Source: Advenella kashmirensis WT001
GTDB taxonomy: Bacteria > Pseudomonadota > Gammaproteobacteria > Burkholderiales > Burkholderiaceae_B
NCBI RefSeq assembly: GCF_000219915.2
Contig: NC_017964.1
Coordinates: 1,736,001 to 1,800,000 of the forward strand
DNA length: 64,000 nt
Reading direction: 5' to 3'
Both the position numbers and the translations under genes were made by a program. Positions within the stretch are counted from its first letter, which is position 1; the number at the start of each line of letters is the position of its first letter. Below are positions 1 to 9,189 of this stretch, one piece after another. The notes under the pieces were generated by a model. The model did not search any database, had not been told where the DNA came from, and saw nothing but the letters and a program-made list of their open reading frames with translations.

Positions 1-135
1 GAGGACCAGCTGTGTGTTGCCGACCTGCAGCGTGTCAGGCACGGTGTGTCCGTCCACAGTCCGGGCGTTGGCATCCAGCACCAGGGTCGACAGAATGACA
101 AGTGCTGTGGCCAGAAAAGATGCCTTGAATTTCAT
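1..135 (-). CDS. Secreted chalcone isomerase-like protein, N-terminal part only
   Basis: Only the first 45 codons lie in the window; the gene runs off the left edge. It begins MKFKASFLAT and has a hydrophobic stretch ending in DANA before RTVDG, which looks like a Sec signal peptide with signal peptidase I cleavage, so the product should be periplasmic. The following VPDTLQVGNTQLVL resembles the start of bacterial secreted proteins of the chalcone isomerase-like family, whose function is not established. The family call rests on about 25 mature residues and is tentative. It lies downstream of fadL on the same strand, 108 bases away. Confidence 0.55.
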   Translation of the reverse strand, partial: MKFKASFLATALVILSTLVLDANARTVDGHTVPDTLQVGNTQLVL

Positions 136-243
136 TGTTGTCTCCGACTAAAATTCTTGTTGTGGCGCAGGCCACCGTGCATGGCTCGGAACGAGCCCGA
201 GCCATGCACAGTGCATCCTGCTGACGTTACAGCCGGTACCTTG

Positions 244-1712
244 TCAGAAGCGGTGCGAAACCTGCAGGCCGAAAATATGGCCGTGAGACTTGTAGCTGCC
301 GCTCAGACGACCGTATTGCGCAAGGTTGCCGTCGTTGGTATTGTCTACATGCGATTTTTTCAGGTACATATAGCTATAGCCTACGTCGATCGCGGTATTT
401 TCCGAAGGCTTATATTGCGCACCCACGGAGAACCAATAGCGATCATTGTCCGGCAAGGAGGCCGGGCGGTGCTCCGCAGAGCGCACCGGTGACTGGTCCC
501 AGGCAACACCGGCCTTCAGCTTCCATTGTGGCGCCACCTGATACATGGCGCCTACTGCAATGCGCCAGGAGTCCTTGAACCGCAGATCCAGGCCGGCCTC
601 GGGCAGGGTGTCGCTCTTGATAGTCAACTTTGGCAGGCTGCTCCAGCCGGTCCATTGAATATCTCCCAGCAGTTCCCAGCGCGGGCTAATCCGTTGATAC
701 ACGCTAAACAGGGCAGTATCGGGAAGTGTCACGCTGGCGCTGGATGAAGTGGTCAGCGATCCTGGCACCAAGCCGTAGATTTCCTGCAACTGCGCGGGCA
801 TGGCACCAATCATGGCGGCCGATGGGCGGTGAATGTCCACGTCGGTATCGCCCGTGGCTTTGTACTTGATACGGGACCGGTAGGACAGGCCGATGCGCGT
901 GTCCTCGCTGGGGTGGAACATGACGCCGATGTTCCATCCCAGGGCCGTATCCTTCATCTTTACCTTGGCCTCGCCATCCAGGATGGGACCGTACTGATCG
1001 CCCACCGCCTTGCCCATGGCTGCAGCCTGTTGGGCAGGAACGCCGGCAGCGATGTACCTTTGCGTTACCGCACCGGCTACCTGGCTGCGCATGTCAACCA
1101 CGGTGCTTTTCTCATATTCAGCCTTGATGCGCTGGATATTGATCCCAGCACCGATAGACCAGCTATTGTTCAGCTTGTAGGCGAGCGACGGGTTGAAGTT
1201 GATGGTTTCGATGTCAAACTTTTTCGAATGGTAGCGGCCCATGAAGCCATCACCATAATCTGTCGCCAGGCCGAAGGGTGCGCCGATGCCCAGGCCGGCG
1301 AACAAACGATCTGAGACTGCCAAGAGACATAGGCATTGGGTACAAAAGCGCCGCCGCCGGCGTTATCGCCTTCGTCGCCCAACTGGGCGCCGGAGAACCG
1401 GGCGTTGGCTGTGCCGAAGGCCGCAGGCAGCGAACTGCGGTCATTGCTGAACTTGAACGACGGGATAATGTAGTTGCCACCTACTGATATATTCAGGCCG
1501 GGCAGGTTGGTCATGCCGGCCGGGTTGTAGTAAATGGTGGAAGCGTTTTCTGCCACGGCACCACTGCCCGCGTAGGCAACGCCCAGTCCGCTGGCATTCT
1601 GTTCCTGCAAACCGAAGCCAGCGGCATGCACCGCTGTGACGTTTGATATTCCCAGTCCGAGCAATGTTGCGCTCAGAAGCGTCCGCTGGAGTTTATGTGT
1701 ATGTCTCTTCAT
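244..1712 (-). CDS. fadL: FadL/OmpP1/TodX-family outer membrane transporter, frame broken once
   Basis: Outer membrane beta-barrel of the FadL family, which carries long-chain fatty acids or other hydrophobic compounds across the outer membrane. The start MKRHTHKLQR leads a signal peptide ending near VHAAGFG. The mature N-terminus GFGLQEQNASGLG with the later STIYYNPAGM is the family hatch signature. The C-terminus ends in QVSHRF, a terminal aromatic as expected for barrel insertion. The frame shifts near 1318 between YVSWQ and VSDRLFAGL; one added base gives about 489 residues, normal for FadL. It follows fadJ on the same strand, which fits fatty acid uptake, but the 124-base gap allows its own promoter. 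Confidence 0.88.
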
Positions 1713-1730
1713 ACGTCCATCCTAAGTGTA

Positions 1731-1750
1731 AAACCGGTGATTGCTTGTTT
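1731..1750. promoter_or_regulatory. Candidate fad operator upstream of fadL
   Basis: The stretch AAACCGGTGATTG matches 11 of 13 bases of AAACAGGTGATTT, which sits in front of the TetR/PsrA-like gene at 8026-8038. Here it lies about 20 bases before the fadL start and is followed by a second TGTTT half. The shared motif suggests that the same regulator controls fadL. This is inference from two sites only. Confidence 0.4.
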
Positions 1751-1836
1751 AATAGCCAATGGTGTTGCCGCAGGCTGTCAAGTCTTATCACATTTGTAAT
1801 ATAAAGGGGTGATTCTTATTGCCCCGCTGCGTGTTG

Positions 1837-3761
1837 TCATAGTCCTCCTTTACTTTGTTTGTAATGAATGGGTCCTCCGGTAAAAGGCGCAAACCCGGTT
1901 CCGAATATCACGCCTGCATCGGCAAGATCTGCATCTTGCACGATGTTGTTCGCAAGTTGTTTTTCGGTCTGCTCTATCAGCGGCTTGATCAGGCGCTGTG
2001 CCAGGCCTTGCGGGATGGCTTTGCTACTGCGCTGGTCATGCTTGCGGTCTTTCCACACGTAAAAGCCTTCGCCGCTTTTGACACCCAGCTTGCCTTGGGC
2101 AATCTTCTCTTGCAGGCAGCGTGGCGGCTCCTGGCCTTCGGACAGCTGTTTGCCGGCTGCCATGGCAATATCCAGACCAACCGTATCGGCCAGCGTGATC
2201 GGCCCCATGGGCATGCCGAACTCCAGCATTGCGGTATCGATGACTTCGGGATCCATGCCTTCGTCAATGCACCGCATGGCTTGCAGCATATAGGGAGCAA
2301 GCACGGCGTTGACCAGAAAGCCCGGCGTGTCCTGAACCGGCAGCGGCAGTTTGCCGATTTTGCCGACAAAGGCGGCAGCGGTGTCCAGAGTTTCCTGGGC
2401 GATGCCATCGGCATGTACCACTTCTACCAGCGGCATGCGTGAGACTGGATTGAAAAAATGAATACCGACAAAACGTTCGGGGTGCACCAGCACGCTGCGT
2501 AACTGCGCAATGGACAGACTGGATGTATTGGTGGCTAAAATGGCGCCTTCTTTCATTTTTGGTTCGATCTGCTGGTAGAGCGATTGCTTGGCTTGCGGAT
2601 TTTCGCTGATCGCTTCAATCACCAGATCAGCCGTCGCGATACCGTGGCCCGCCAGGTCCGGAATCAGGCGATCGCGGGCTGCCTGCGCGGTATACCGATC
2701 CTTGCGGGCATAAATGGAGACGGCGTTTTTGAACGCCCCGGCGATGCGCTGGGCGTCGGTATCCTGCAAGGTGGTTTTGATGCCCTGCAGCGCGCACCAG
2801 GCAGCGATGCCACCGCCCATCACGCCGGCCCCGATCACATGAACATGGTTGACGGGAGTGGCATTATCCTTCTTGCCAAACGCCTTGAGCCGCTCCTGCA
2901 GGTGAAATACACGGATCAGATTGCGGGTGACATCCGATTGCAGCAGCCGGGTCAGCGCCTGGGGATCGGCCAACGGGTCGCCATCATGTTTTTCCCACAG
3001 ATCCAGCATGGTCAGGGTGGCGGGGTAGTGGCCATAAGGGTCTTTTTGCTTGACGCTTTTGCGTGCCTGGGCAGCCACCAGCGACTTGAACGGTGCACGA
3101 TTGAGCAAGCCGGCCAGGCCGCGAGCCTGACGCGCCGGTTTGCCCGACGTGACCAGATCGATCGCCGATTTCTCTGCAACTCGGGGTGCGACCAGCAAAT
3201 CTACCAGACCGGCAGACCTGGCCTTGCGGCCATCCAGTGTGCGACCGGTCAGCATCATGTTCAGGGCGGTTTGCGGACCAATCAGGCGGGGTAGTCGCAT
3301 CAGGCCGCCCCAGGCGGGGAAGATGCCCAATTTGACTTCAGGCAGGCCGATCACCGGCTTGGGAGAATCGATCGCGATTCGATAACGGCACGCCAGTGCC
3401 AGTTCCAGCCCGCCACCCAGGCAGGGGCCGTGCATGAGTGCCAGTGTAGGAAAGGCTAGCTTTTCGATACGGTTGAATAAATGCCAGCCACGTTCAATCA
3501 GCTTACGGCCATTGTCCACGTTCTCGACGTTTTGAAATTCCTTGACGTCGGCGCCGGCAATGAATCCATTGCGTTTGCCCGAGCGGATGATCAGGCTTTG
3601 GGCGGTGCGGCTTCCAGGCTGCCGATGATGTCGGCCAACTCTTCCATAACGTCGCTTGCCAGCGCATTCATGCTGCGGTCCGGGCAGTCAATAGTCAGCC
3701 ATGCAATATTCTGCGCATCGTTGTGCAGGGCCCAGTTCTGGTATGTTTTCACAGTTGTCAT
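1837..3761 (-). CDS. fadJ: FadJ-type 3-hydroxyacyl-CoA dehydrogenase/enoyl-CoA hydratase, frame broken once
   Basis: Bifunctional beta-oxidation enzyme that hydrates enoyl-CoA and oxidises 3-hydroxyacyl-CoA with NAD. The N-terminal crotonase half has the oxyanion-hole segment FIAGADVKEF and the GGGLELALACRYRIA motif. The second half has the Rossmann motif GAGVMGGGIAAWCA and NTSSLSI, then the dehydrogenase C-terminal domains. The frame shifts near 3595 (GCCCTG read as GCCTG); with one base added the protein is about 641 residues, somewhat short at the C-terminus for FadJ. The start at 3761 has AAGGA six bases upstream. It lies 9 bases after fadI, so the two are co-transcribed. Confidence 0.9.
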
Positions 3762-3770
3762 GATTGATCC

Positions 3771-5054
3771 TTACTGCATGGTTTCGACAAGCATCGCGCC
3801 ACCCTGGCCGCCACCGATGCAAATGGACGCCATGCCGCGCTTGAGATTACGTGCGCGTAGCGCCTGTAGCAGATGCAATACGATGCGTGCGCCAGAGGCG
3901 CCAACCGGATGCCCTAATGCAATGGCGCCACCATCCACATTCAATTTGTCCTGGTCCAGCGTACCGAACGCCGGGAAGCCAAAATGGGTCTGGCAGTATT
4001 TTTCGCTTTCAAAGGCGCGGATGCAGCCCAGCACTTGCGCGGCAAAGGCCTCGTTGATTTCCCAAAGATCCAGATCATTCAGTCCGAGGCCATGACGCTG
4101 CAGGATAGGCACACTGGCGTGTACTGGGCCCAGGCCCATTTGTGCCGGATCAAGTGCAGCCCACTGGGCGTCTACGATGCGGCCCAGCGGCTGCAGATTC
4201 CATTTGCTCACGGCTTCTTCCGAGGCCAGCAGCAGGGCAGCGGCACCATCAGTTACCTGGGAGCTGTTGCCTGCCGTGACATTGCCGCTGGGTTTGTCAA
4301 ATACCGGTTTGAGTGTCCCCAGTTTATCTATCGTGGAGTCGCGACGGACACCGTCGTCTTCAGTATAGGCATTGCCTTTTTCGTCGATGATGGCGGCAAT
4401 TTCTGCGAACGCATGGCGGTTCTGACCCGAGATCGCGCGTTCGTGACTGCGAACACTGAACGCGTCCATTTCACGGCGTGTGATGCCAAATTCCCAGGCC
4501 AGATTTTCAGCAGTCTGCCCCATGGAAATGCCAATGACCGGATCTGTCAGGCCTTTGAGCAGTCCGATAACGGGCGCAAGATTGCTCAATCTGAACTGCC
4601 TCAGCAGGCCCAGTTTCTGCCCGGTGGATTTGGCGCTATTCCATTTGGCCAGCCAGCCGACCATCGCGTCGGAAAACAGCAAGGGCGCGCGTGATAATGC
4701 GTCTGTGCCGCAAGCGAGCACCAGATCAGAACGTCCCGTTTGAATATTGGCGCAGGCAGAATCGAGCGCTTGCATGCCGGAGGCGCAGTTGCGCATAACG
4801 GTCCAGGCCGGCACACGATGGCCGGTGCCCACGCGCAGGCCAACCACGCGACCGATATTGGTTTCATCGGGCGTTGGGGCAGCGCAGCCTACAATGACTT
4901 CGGACAGTGCGGTTGTCTCGACAGGCTGGCGCAGCATTAAGGCGCGTGCCGCCTGTACGGCCAGGTCACTTGCAGAAAAGGGTCCGGGACCGCCTCGCAC
5001 TTTCAGAAAGGGTGTTCTGGCACCATCGACGACATAAACAGGTTTGAATGTCAT
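3771..5054 (-). CDS. fadI: Acetyl-CoA acyltransferase (3-ketoacyl-CoA thiolase), FadI type
   Basis: Thiolase that cleaves 3-ketoacyl-CoA with CoA, the last step of each beta-oxidation cycle. The frame is intact at 427 residues. The nucleophile Cys90 is in NCASGMQAL, the active-site His382 in GHPVGASGAR, and the second catalytic Cys412 in CIGGGQGGA. The length and pairing with fadJ match the FadI-FadJ complex rather than the shorter biosynthetic thiolases. Its ATG begins 2 bases after the fadE stop, with AAGGA inside the fadE end, implying translational coupling. It is expected to form a complex with the FadJ protein encoded next door. Confidence 0.93.
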   Translation of the reverse strand: MTFKPVYVVDGARTPFLKVRGGPGPFSASDLAVQAARALMLRQPVETTALSEVIVGCAAPTPDETNIGRVVGLRVGTGHRVPAWTVMRNCASGMQALDSACANIQTGRSDLVLACGTDALSRAPLLFSDAMVGWLAKWNSAKSTGQKLGLLRQFRLSNLAPVIGLLKGLTDPVIGISMGQTAENLAWEFGITRREMDAFSVRSHERAISGQNRHAFAEIAAIIDEKGNAYTEDDGVRRDSTIDKLGTLKPVFDKPSGNVTAGNSSQVTDGAAALLLASEEAVSKWNLQPLGRIVDAQWAALDPAQMGLGPVHASVPILQRHGLGLNDLDLWEINEAFAAQVLGCIRAFESEKYCQTHFGFPAFGTLDQDKLNVDGGAIALGHPVGASGARIVLHLLQALRARNLKRGMASICIGGGQGGAMLVETMQ

Positions 5055-5056
5055 GG

Positions 5057-7378
5057 TCAGGATTCCTTGGTGGTGTGTGGTGTTGAAGAGCCCGTTGCGG
5101 CCTGCATTCTTGCCAGGCCCAGATCAAACGGGAAATCGTCGACGTGGATGACTTTGTCGCGCAGTCGGTCGCGTTCGCGCAACAAGGCATATTCTTCGTC
5201 GCTGATCTGGTTCAATTGGTGCGCCAGTTCAGTGATGTCGCGCACATTACCGGCCGGATGTCCGTCGAACACGCCGCGTTTTTCGGCGTCGCGGATTTTC
5301 GCATCTATTGGTTCGGCGCGCATGGTAGCGCGCAGGGCCTTTTCAATGGCACCAATCGGATCCTGGTCGCTGTCAGGTATATAGCAATTTGCTGTCAGGC
5401 GATCTCTGGCGGCGCCCGGTTGCATCAATTGCTCGCAAATGGCGCGATCAAGCCGATCATTGGGCCGGCGGAATACGCCGCCCCAGGGAAAGACGATCAG
5501 ACGCAGCGCTGCGCCGATCCAGCGATTTGGGAAATTACGATACACATTGAGCAATGCGGCTTGCGCCTTTTCCAGCGCATCCTGAACCGACCAGTGCACA
5601 AAGGCAGCCTCGTCGGCTTGCGCGCCATGATCTTCAAATTGCTTCAAGGTGGCCGAGGCCAGGTATAACTGGGACAGCACATCGCCCAGGCGCGCGGAAA
5701 TTTTCTCGCGTTTCTTCAAACTTCCACCCAGCACCAGCATGGCGACGTCTGCGCTCAGCGCCAATGCAGACGACAGGCGGGTGATCTGGCCATAATAGGG
5801 GCGCATCGCCAGGGCGGTGCCAGCCTTTACGCCCAGCACAGCAGAGCCGAACAGACCGCTAAACAGCGAGCGCACGCCATTTTTGCAGGCAAAGCCGATA
5901 TGACCGAACAGGGCATCGTCAAACTTGGCTAGCGCGATCGTCGGATCCGTTTCCTGCACGGCTGCCATTTCCTTGAGAACGTACGGATGGCAGCGAATGG
6001 CCCCCTGTCCGAAAATAATCAGGCTGCGTGTGAGAATGTTGGCGCCTTCCACGGTGATGCCAACCGGAATTTGTTGATAGGCACGGCCCAGAAAATTGGA
6101 GGGGCCTAGGCAAATACCCTTACCGCCAATGATGTCCATGCCGTCATTGACGATCACGCGGGCGCGCTCGGTCACATGGTATTTGGCAATGGACGAAACC
6201 ACTGACGGTTTTTCACCCAGATCCACCGCACCGGCGGTCATGACCCTTACGGCGTTGGTCATATAGGTATAGGCGCCCATGCGTGCCAGCACTTCTTCAA
6301 TGCCTTCGAATTTACCGATGGACAGATTGAACTGCTTGCGTATGCGTGAATAAGCGCCGACCGCGCGAACGGTCATCTGCGCCATGCCAACATTGGAAGA
6401 GGGCAGCGAGATGGAACGTCCGGCGGCCAGACATTCCATCAGCATGCGCCAGCCCTGGCCGGCCATTTGCGGGCCGCCAATGATGAAATCCAGCGGCATA
6501 AAGACATTTTTACCTTCGGTCGGGCCATTCATGAACATGGCATTCAACGGAAAGTGGCGACGCCCGATCTGTACGCCGGGATGATCATGCGGCACCAGCG
6601 CGCAGGTAATGCCAAGATCTTTTTTGTCACCGAGCAGGCCGTCGGGATCGAACAGGCGAAATGCCAAACCCAGTAAGGTGCAGACCGGCGCCAGCGTAAT
6701 GTAGCGTTTATTCCAGGATACCGACATGCCCAGCACCTGCTGACCATTCCATTCGCCCATGCAGACGACACCACTGTCGGGAATGGCTGCCGCGTCGGAG
6801 CCGGCCCAGGGGCTGGTCAGCGCGAAGGCGGGGATATCTTCACCCCGTGCAAGACGCGGCAGGTAATGGTTTTTCTGTTCTTCAGTGCCATAGTGCACCA
6901 GCAATTCGCCGGGCCCCAGCGAGTTGGGAACCATAACCGATACGGCCAGCGCCGAGTTGCGGGTGGATAGCCGAGTCATCACTTCTGAATGGGCAAAGGC
7001 GGAAAATCCCAGGCCACCATATTGCTCGGGAATGATCATGCCCAGGAAGCGCTTGGATTTGATGTAGTGCCAGGCTTCGGCCGGCAGGTCGAAATCTTCA
7101 GTTGTGATTTTCCAGTCATCGACCAATGAACATGCATGAACCACTTCATGGTCCAGGAATGATTGCTCGGCGGCAGTCAGGGTCGGTTTCGGAAACTGCT
7201 GCAACATGGTCCAGTCCGGCTTGCCGCTGAACAGCTGCGCATCCCACCACACGGTGCCAGCCTCGATCGCATCCCTTTCAGTGTCCGACATGGAAGGCAG
7301 CACCTTCTTGAACTTGCTCAGCAGGGGGCGGCTGATGTGACGTTTGCGAAACGCTTTAATTTGTTGGGAGAGGGGCAC
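5057..7378 (-). CDS. fadE: Acyl-CoA dehydrogenase, FadE type
   Basis: FAD enzyme catalysing the first, rate-setting dehydrogenation of beta-oxidation. The 773 residues are intact: an acyl-CoA dehydrogenase core (LGMIIPEQYGGLGFSAFAHS near residue 120, ALTSPWAGSDA near 195, GGKGICLGPSNFLGRAY near 430) followed by the long C-terminal domain typical of FadE (DUF1974). The usual N-terminal membrane segment is absent; the protein begins just before LPSMSDTERDAIEAGT. The start is GTG with AGGAGG five bases upstream. It overlaps the last 23 bases of the regulator gene, so regulator and enzyme are translated from one message. Confidence 0.93.
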   Translation of the reverse strand: MPLSQQIKAFRKRHISRPLLSKFKKVLPSMSDTERDAIEAGTVWWDAQLFSGKPDWTMLQQFPKPTLTAAEQSFLDHEVVHACSLVDDWKITTEDFDLPAEAWHYIKSKRFLGMIIPEQYGGLGFSAFAHSEVMTRLSTRNSALAVSVMVPNSLGPGELLVHYGTEEQKNHYLPRLARGEDIPAFALTSPWAGSDAAAIPDSGVVCMGEWNGQQVLGMSVSWNKRYITLAPVCTLLGLAFRLFDPDGLLGDKKDLGITCALVPHDHPGVQIGRRHFPLNAMFMNGPTEGKNVFMPLDFIIGGPQMAGQGWRMLMECLAAGRSISLPSSNVGMAQMTVRAVGAYSRIRKQFNLSIGKFEGIEEVLARMGAYTYMTNAVRVMTAGAVDLGEKPSVVSSIAKYHVTERARVIVNDGMDIIGGKGICLGPSNFLGRAYQQIPVGITVEGANILTRSLIIFGQGAIRCHPYVLKEMAAVQETDPTIALAKFDDALFGHIGFACKNGVRSLFSGLFGSAVLGVKAGTALAMRPYYGQITRLSSALALSADVAMLVLGGSLKKREKISARLGDVLSQLYLASATLKQFEDHGAQADEAAFVHWSVQDALEKAQAALLNVYRNFPNRWIGAALRLIVFPWGGVFRRPNDRLDRAICEQLMQPGAARDRLTANCYIPDSDQDPIGAIEKALRATMRAEPIDAKIRDAEKRGVFDGHPAGNVRDITELAHQLNQISDEEYALLRERDRLRDKVIHVDDFPFDLGLARMQAATGSSTPHTTKES

Positions 7379-8021
7379 GCAGTCCTCCTAATAGAAAACT
7401 CATTAATCGGGGCAAGAGCAGTTCGTCGTACACATTTTCGTCAACCATCGACGATGTCATATCCGGTAGAACGCCCTGCAGAATGTTGATGCCGGCGATC
7501 GCATAAGAGGTAGCGCCAAGCATGAAATGGAAGCGCCAGATGATCTCTGCTTCGGGCACATCGGGCATGGCGCGCACAAATGCGGCTTTGTAGCGGGAGA
7601 CGACTTCGACGTATTCCTGCGCAAACAGGGTCTTGATGAAATTGGACGGATCGGTCATGGTGCGCTCGAGCAGGCGCATGAAAATGTTTGCATCATGTTC
7701 CGGATCGGACGCGTGACGCAGCAGGGTGCCGAAGAACGCATCGACCAGCAGGGACGGTTTGACCGAATTGGGCGCGGCGGCTTTTTCAAGTTCGTCCAGC
7801 AAGCGGATACGTTCGCGATTGATCCATTCAAGACGCCGCTTCAGTACCGCCCGTACCAGTTCTTCCTTGCTGCCGAAATGGTAGTTGATGGACGCAAGAT
7901 TGACACTGGCGGCCGATGTAATCTGGCGCAGTGAGGTTGCATCGTAGCCTGCCTTCACAAACAGGGTTTCCGCTGCATTCAGAATCGATTTGCGGGTTAC
8001 TTCGCTGCGACTGGTGGCCAT
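7356..8021 (-). CDS. TetR-family regulator resembling PsrA, probable repressor of the fad genes
   Basis: DNA-binding regulator of 221 residues. Residues about 8-55 form the TetR helix-turn-helix (SILNAAETLFVKAGYDATSL, then SVNLASINYHFGSKEELV), and the C-terminal ligand domain resembles PsrA of Pseudomonas, which responds to long-chain fatty acids. It is the first gene of the regulator-fadE-fadI-fadJ operon and overlaps fadE. Two AAACA-type repeats lie directly upstream at 8026-8051, so autoregulation and release by acyl-CoA or fatty acid are likely. The family is clear; the ligand and targets are inferred from position. Confidence 0.85.
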   Translation of the reverse strand: MATSRSEVTRKSILNAAETLFVKAGYDATSLRQITSAASVNLASINYHFGSKEELVRAVLKRRLEWINRERIRLLDELEKAAAPNSVKPSLLVDAFFGTLLRHASDPEHDANIFMRLLERTMTDPSNFIKTLFAQEYVEVVSRYKAAFVRAMPDVPEAEIIWRFHFMLGATSYAIAGINILQGVLPDMTSSMVDENVYDELLLPRLMSFLLGGLRAPLPTN

Positions 8022-8025
8022 AATT

Positions 8026-8051
8026 AAACAGGTGATTTAAACAAGTGTTTT
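8026..8051. promoter_or_regulatory. Tandem operator for the PsrA-like regulator
   Basis: Two adjacent related 12-13 base elements, AAACAGGTGATTT and AAACAAGTGTTT. The second is a perfect palindrome with arms AAACA and TGTTT around AG. They begin five bases upstream of the regulator ATG. The form agrees with the GAAAC..GTTTC type of site known for PsrA in Pseudomonas. The likely role is repression of the whole fad operon. Confidence 0.55.
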
Positions 8052-8344
8052 AATTCTATGCCTCTTCAGTGTAAATATCCATTGAGGATTAACCCTAGCG
8101 CGTGCGGCTGCGCAACAGGGTTCATATCGTCCGGGTAAGGCGCGCTTCGTATGAAAGGCTGTGGCTTTTGAGCTGAGCAGGCGAGCATTGGTGAAGTCGT
8201 CGGTCAGGCTAATGGATGAGGCTATGGGTGAGACGGTTTGTCTCTCCGCATAGGGAAACCGAATAAATGCATCACTAAAGATTGCATTTGGAAGGGGCGA
8301 ACATGTCATTCCATTGATCTCTGATAAATTTATGAAAAATAACA
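8052..8344. other. Intergenic region between the fad operon and the DUF2325 promoter
   Basis: About 290 bases between divergent transcription units. It should hold the fad operon promoter on the minus strand, but I could not settle on a clear -35/-10 pair. A minus-strand open frame of 102 codons spans most of it, but it has no recognisable domain and poor composition, so I do not call it a gene. Confidence 0.4.
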
Positions 8345-8374
8345 TTGCTAATAATAATGATTCTCATTTATAAT
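8345..8374 (+). promoter_or_regulatory. Sigma-70 promoter of the DUF2325 gene
   Basis: TTGCTA at 8345-8350 and a perfect TATAAT at 8369-8374, separated by 18 bases, place the transcript start near 8381, about 19 bases before the chosen ATG. The Fur box fills the spacer. Confidence 0.65.
8353..8371. promoter_or_regulatory. Fur box
   Basis: AATAATGATTCTCATTTAT matches 13 of 19 positions of the classical GATAATGATAATCATTATC consensus, including the unbroken core ATAATGAT and TCATT. It sits between the -35 and -10 elements, so iron-loaded Fur bound here should block RNA polymerase. This predicts induction of the downstream gene under iron limitation. Confidence 0.7.
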
Positions 8375-8399
8375 AAATTCAGTTTTTATGGAGAAGACT

Positions 8400-8753
8400 A
8401 TGATTGGAAATATGAGTGCAGTAGTGGTTGGCGCAGATCGTCTGGGCAATATCCCGGTGCTTCTAAAAGATCATAATATTGAAATCAAGCAGCACATCAG
8501 CGGGCGCGATCCATCCCATCAGAAGAAAACCTATCAATTGCCCACCGGGACGCAAATGGTTATTTTGCTGACAGACTTTCTTGGTCATAACGTCATGAAG
8601 TCATTTCGGTCTGCGGCGCAAAAAGCAGGTGTTCCTGTGGTTGCTTGTCGTCGCTCACTATGCAGTATGCAGCAGGCGCTAACGCAATCGGGTTTTCGCT
8701 GTGCCGATTGTCCGCAGCGTGAAAAGGCAGGCAAGGGCAACCAGCAACAATAA
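8400..8753 (+). CDS. DUF2325 protein, predicted iron-regulated
   Basis: Small protein of 117 residues with the DUF2325 fold: an opening beta strand AVVVGADRLGNIP, a central MVILLTDFLGHNVMK, and the end VPVVACRRSLCSMQQAL. Two further cysteines lie in CADC near the C-terminus, which could hold a metal. No enzymatic role is known for the family. The ATG at 8400 is preferred to the one at 8388 because GGAG lies six bases before it. It stands alone, followed by a strong terminator at 9062, and its promoter contains a Fur box, which suggests a part in the iron-starvation response. Confidence 0.8.
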   Translation: MIGNMSAVVVGADRLGNIPVLLKDHNIEIKQHISGRDPSHQKKTYQLPTGTQMVILLTDFLGHNVMKSFRSAAQKAGVPVVACRRSLCSMQQALTQSGFRCADCPQREKAGKGNQQQ

Positions 8754-9061
8754 CTGATTAGGCGGCCCAACTGGCTCTGGGCTGTTCTGGTGTTGCAGGG
8801 CATGGGATGACCTGCGCCTGCGGTGGTACTCAACTGTGCTTGCGGCATGTCAGGCCGCGAATATTTGTCCTGTCTTTGCGGACAGCACTGGGTGCTGAAA
8901 CGTCGCCTTTCTCGCAAGACGCAGGGCTGTTGTGTTCAATGCAAAATCTTCGACTGAAGATGCATGATGGTCGATGGAGGTGGCGGTCGATGGTTAATCC
9001 ATAATCAACAGATCGCCAATGCATCAGATAGCCGTTAGTTGTATTCAATACATCGGAAATG
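8754..9061. other. Non-coding stretch downstream of the DUF2325 gene
   Basis: About 300 bases with only short overlapping open frames on both strands, none with a ribosome binding site or a recognisable domain. I see no further feature before the hairpin that follows. Confidence 0.4.
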
Positions 9062-9103
9062 AAAAAAACCGGACATTCTGTATAGAAAACGTCCGGTTTT
9101 TTT
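9062..9103. terminator. Bidirectional rho-independent terminator
   Basis: A perfect 13-bp inverted repeat (AAAAAAACCGGAC and GTCCGGTTTTTTT) around a 16-base loop gives a GC core with T runs on both strands. It ends the DUF2325 transcript from the left and the NlpC/P60 transcript from the right. Confidence 0.9.
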
Positions 9104-9189
9104 GATCGTACTCATTTGACCATGCCATGGTCTGATCGCCCGCGAACATTACTGGCCGCTTGCGAGCTGTCGCTAATCACAATCACAGA

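Noticed and set aside
46..492. A 148-codon plus-strand open frame at the left edge
   Set aside because: It is opposite both the signal peptide gene and the C-terminal barrel of FadL, and has no motif of its own.
8037..8345. A 102-codon minus-strand open frame between the fad operator and the Fur box
   Set aside because: It overlaps the operator, has no ribosome binding site and no recognisable domain.
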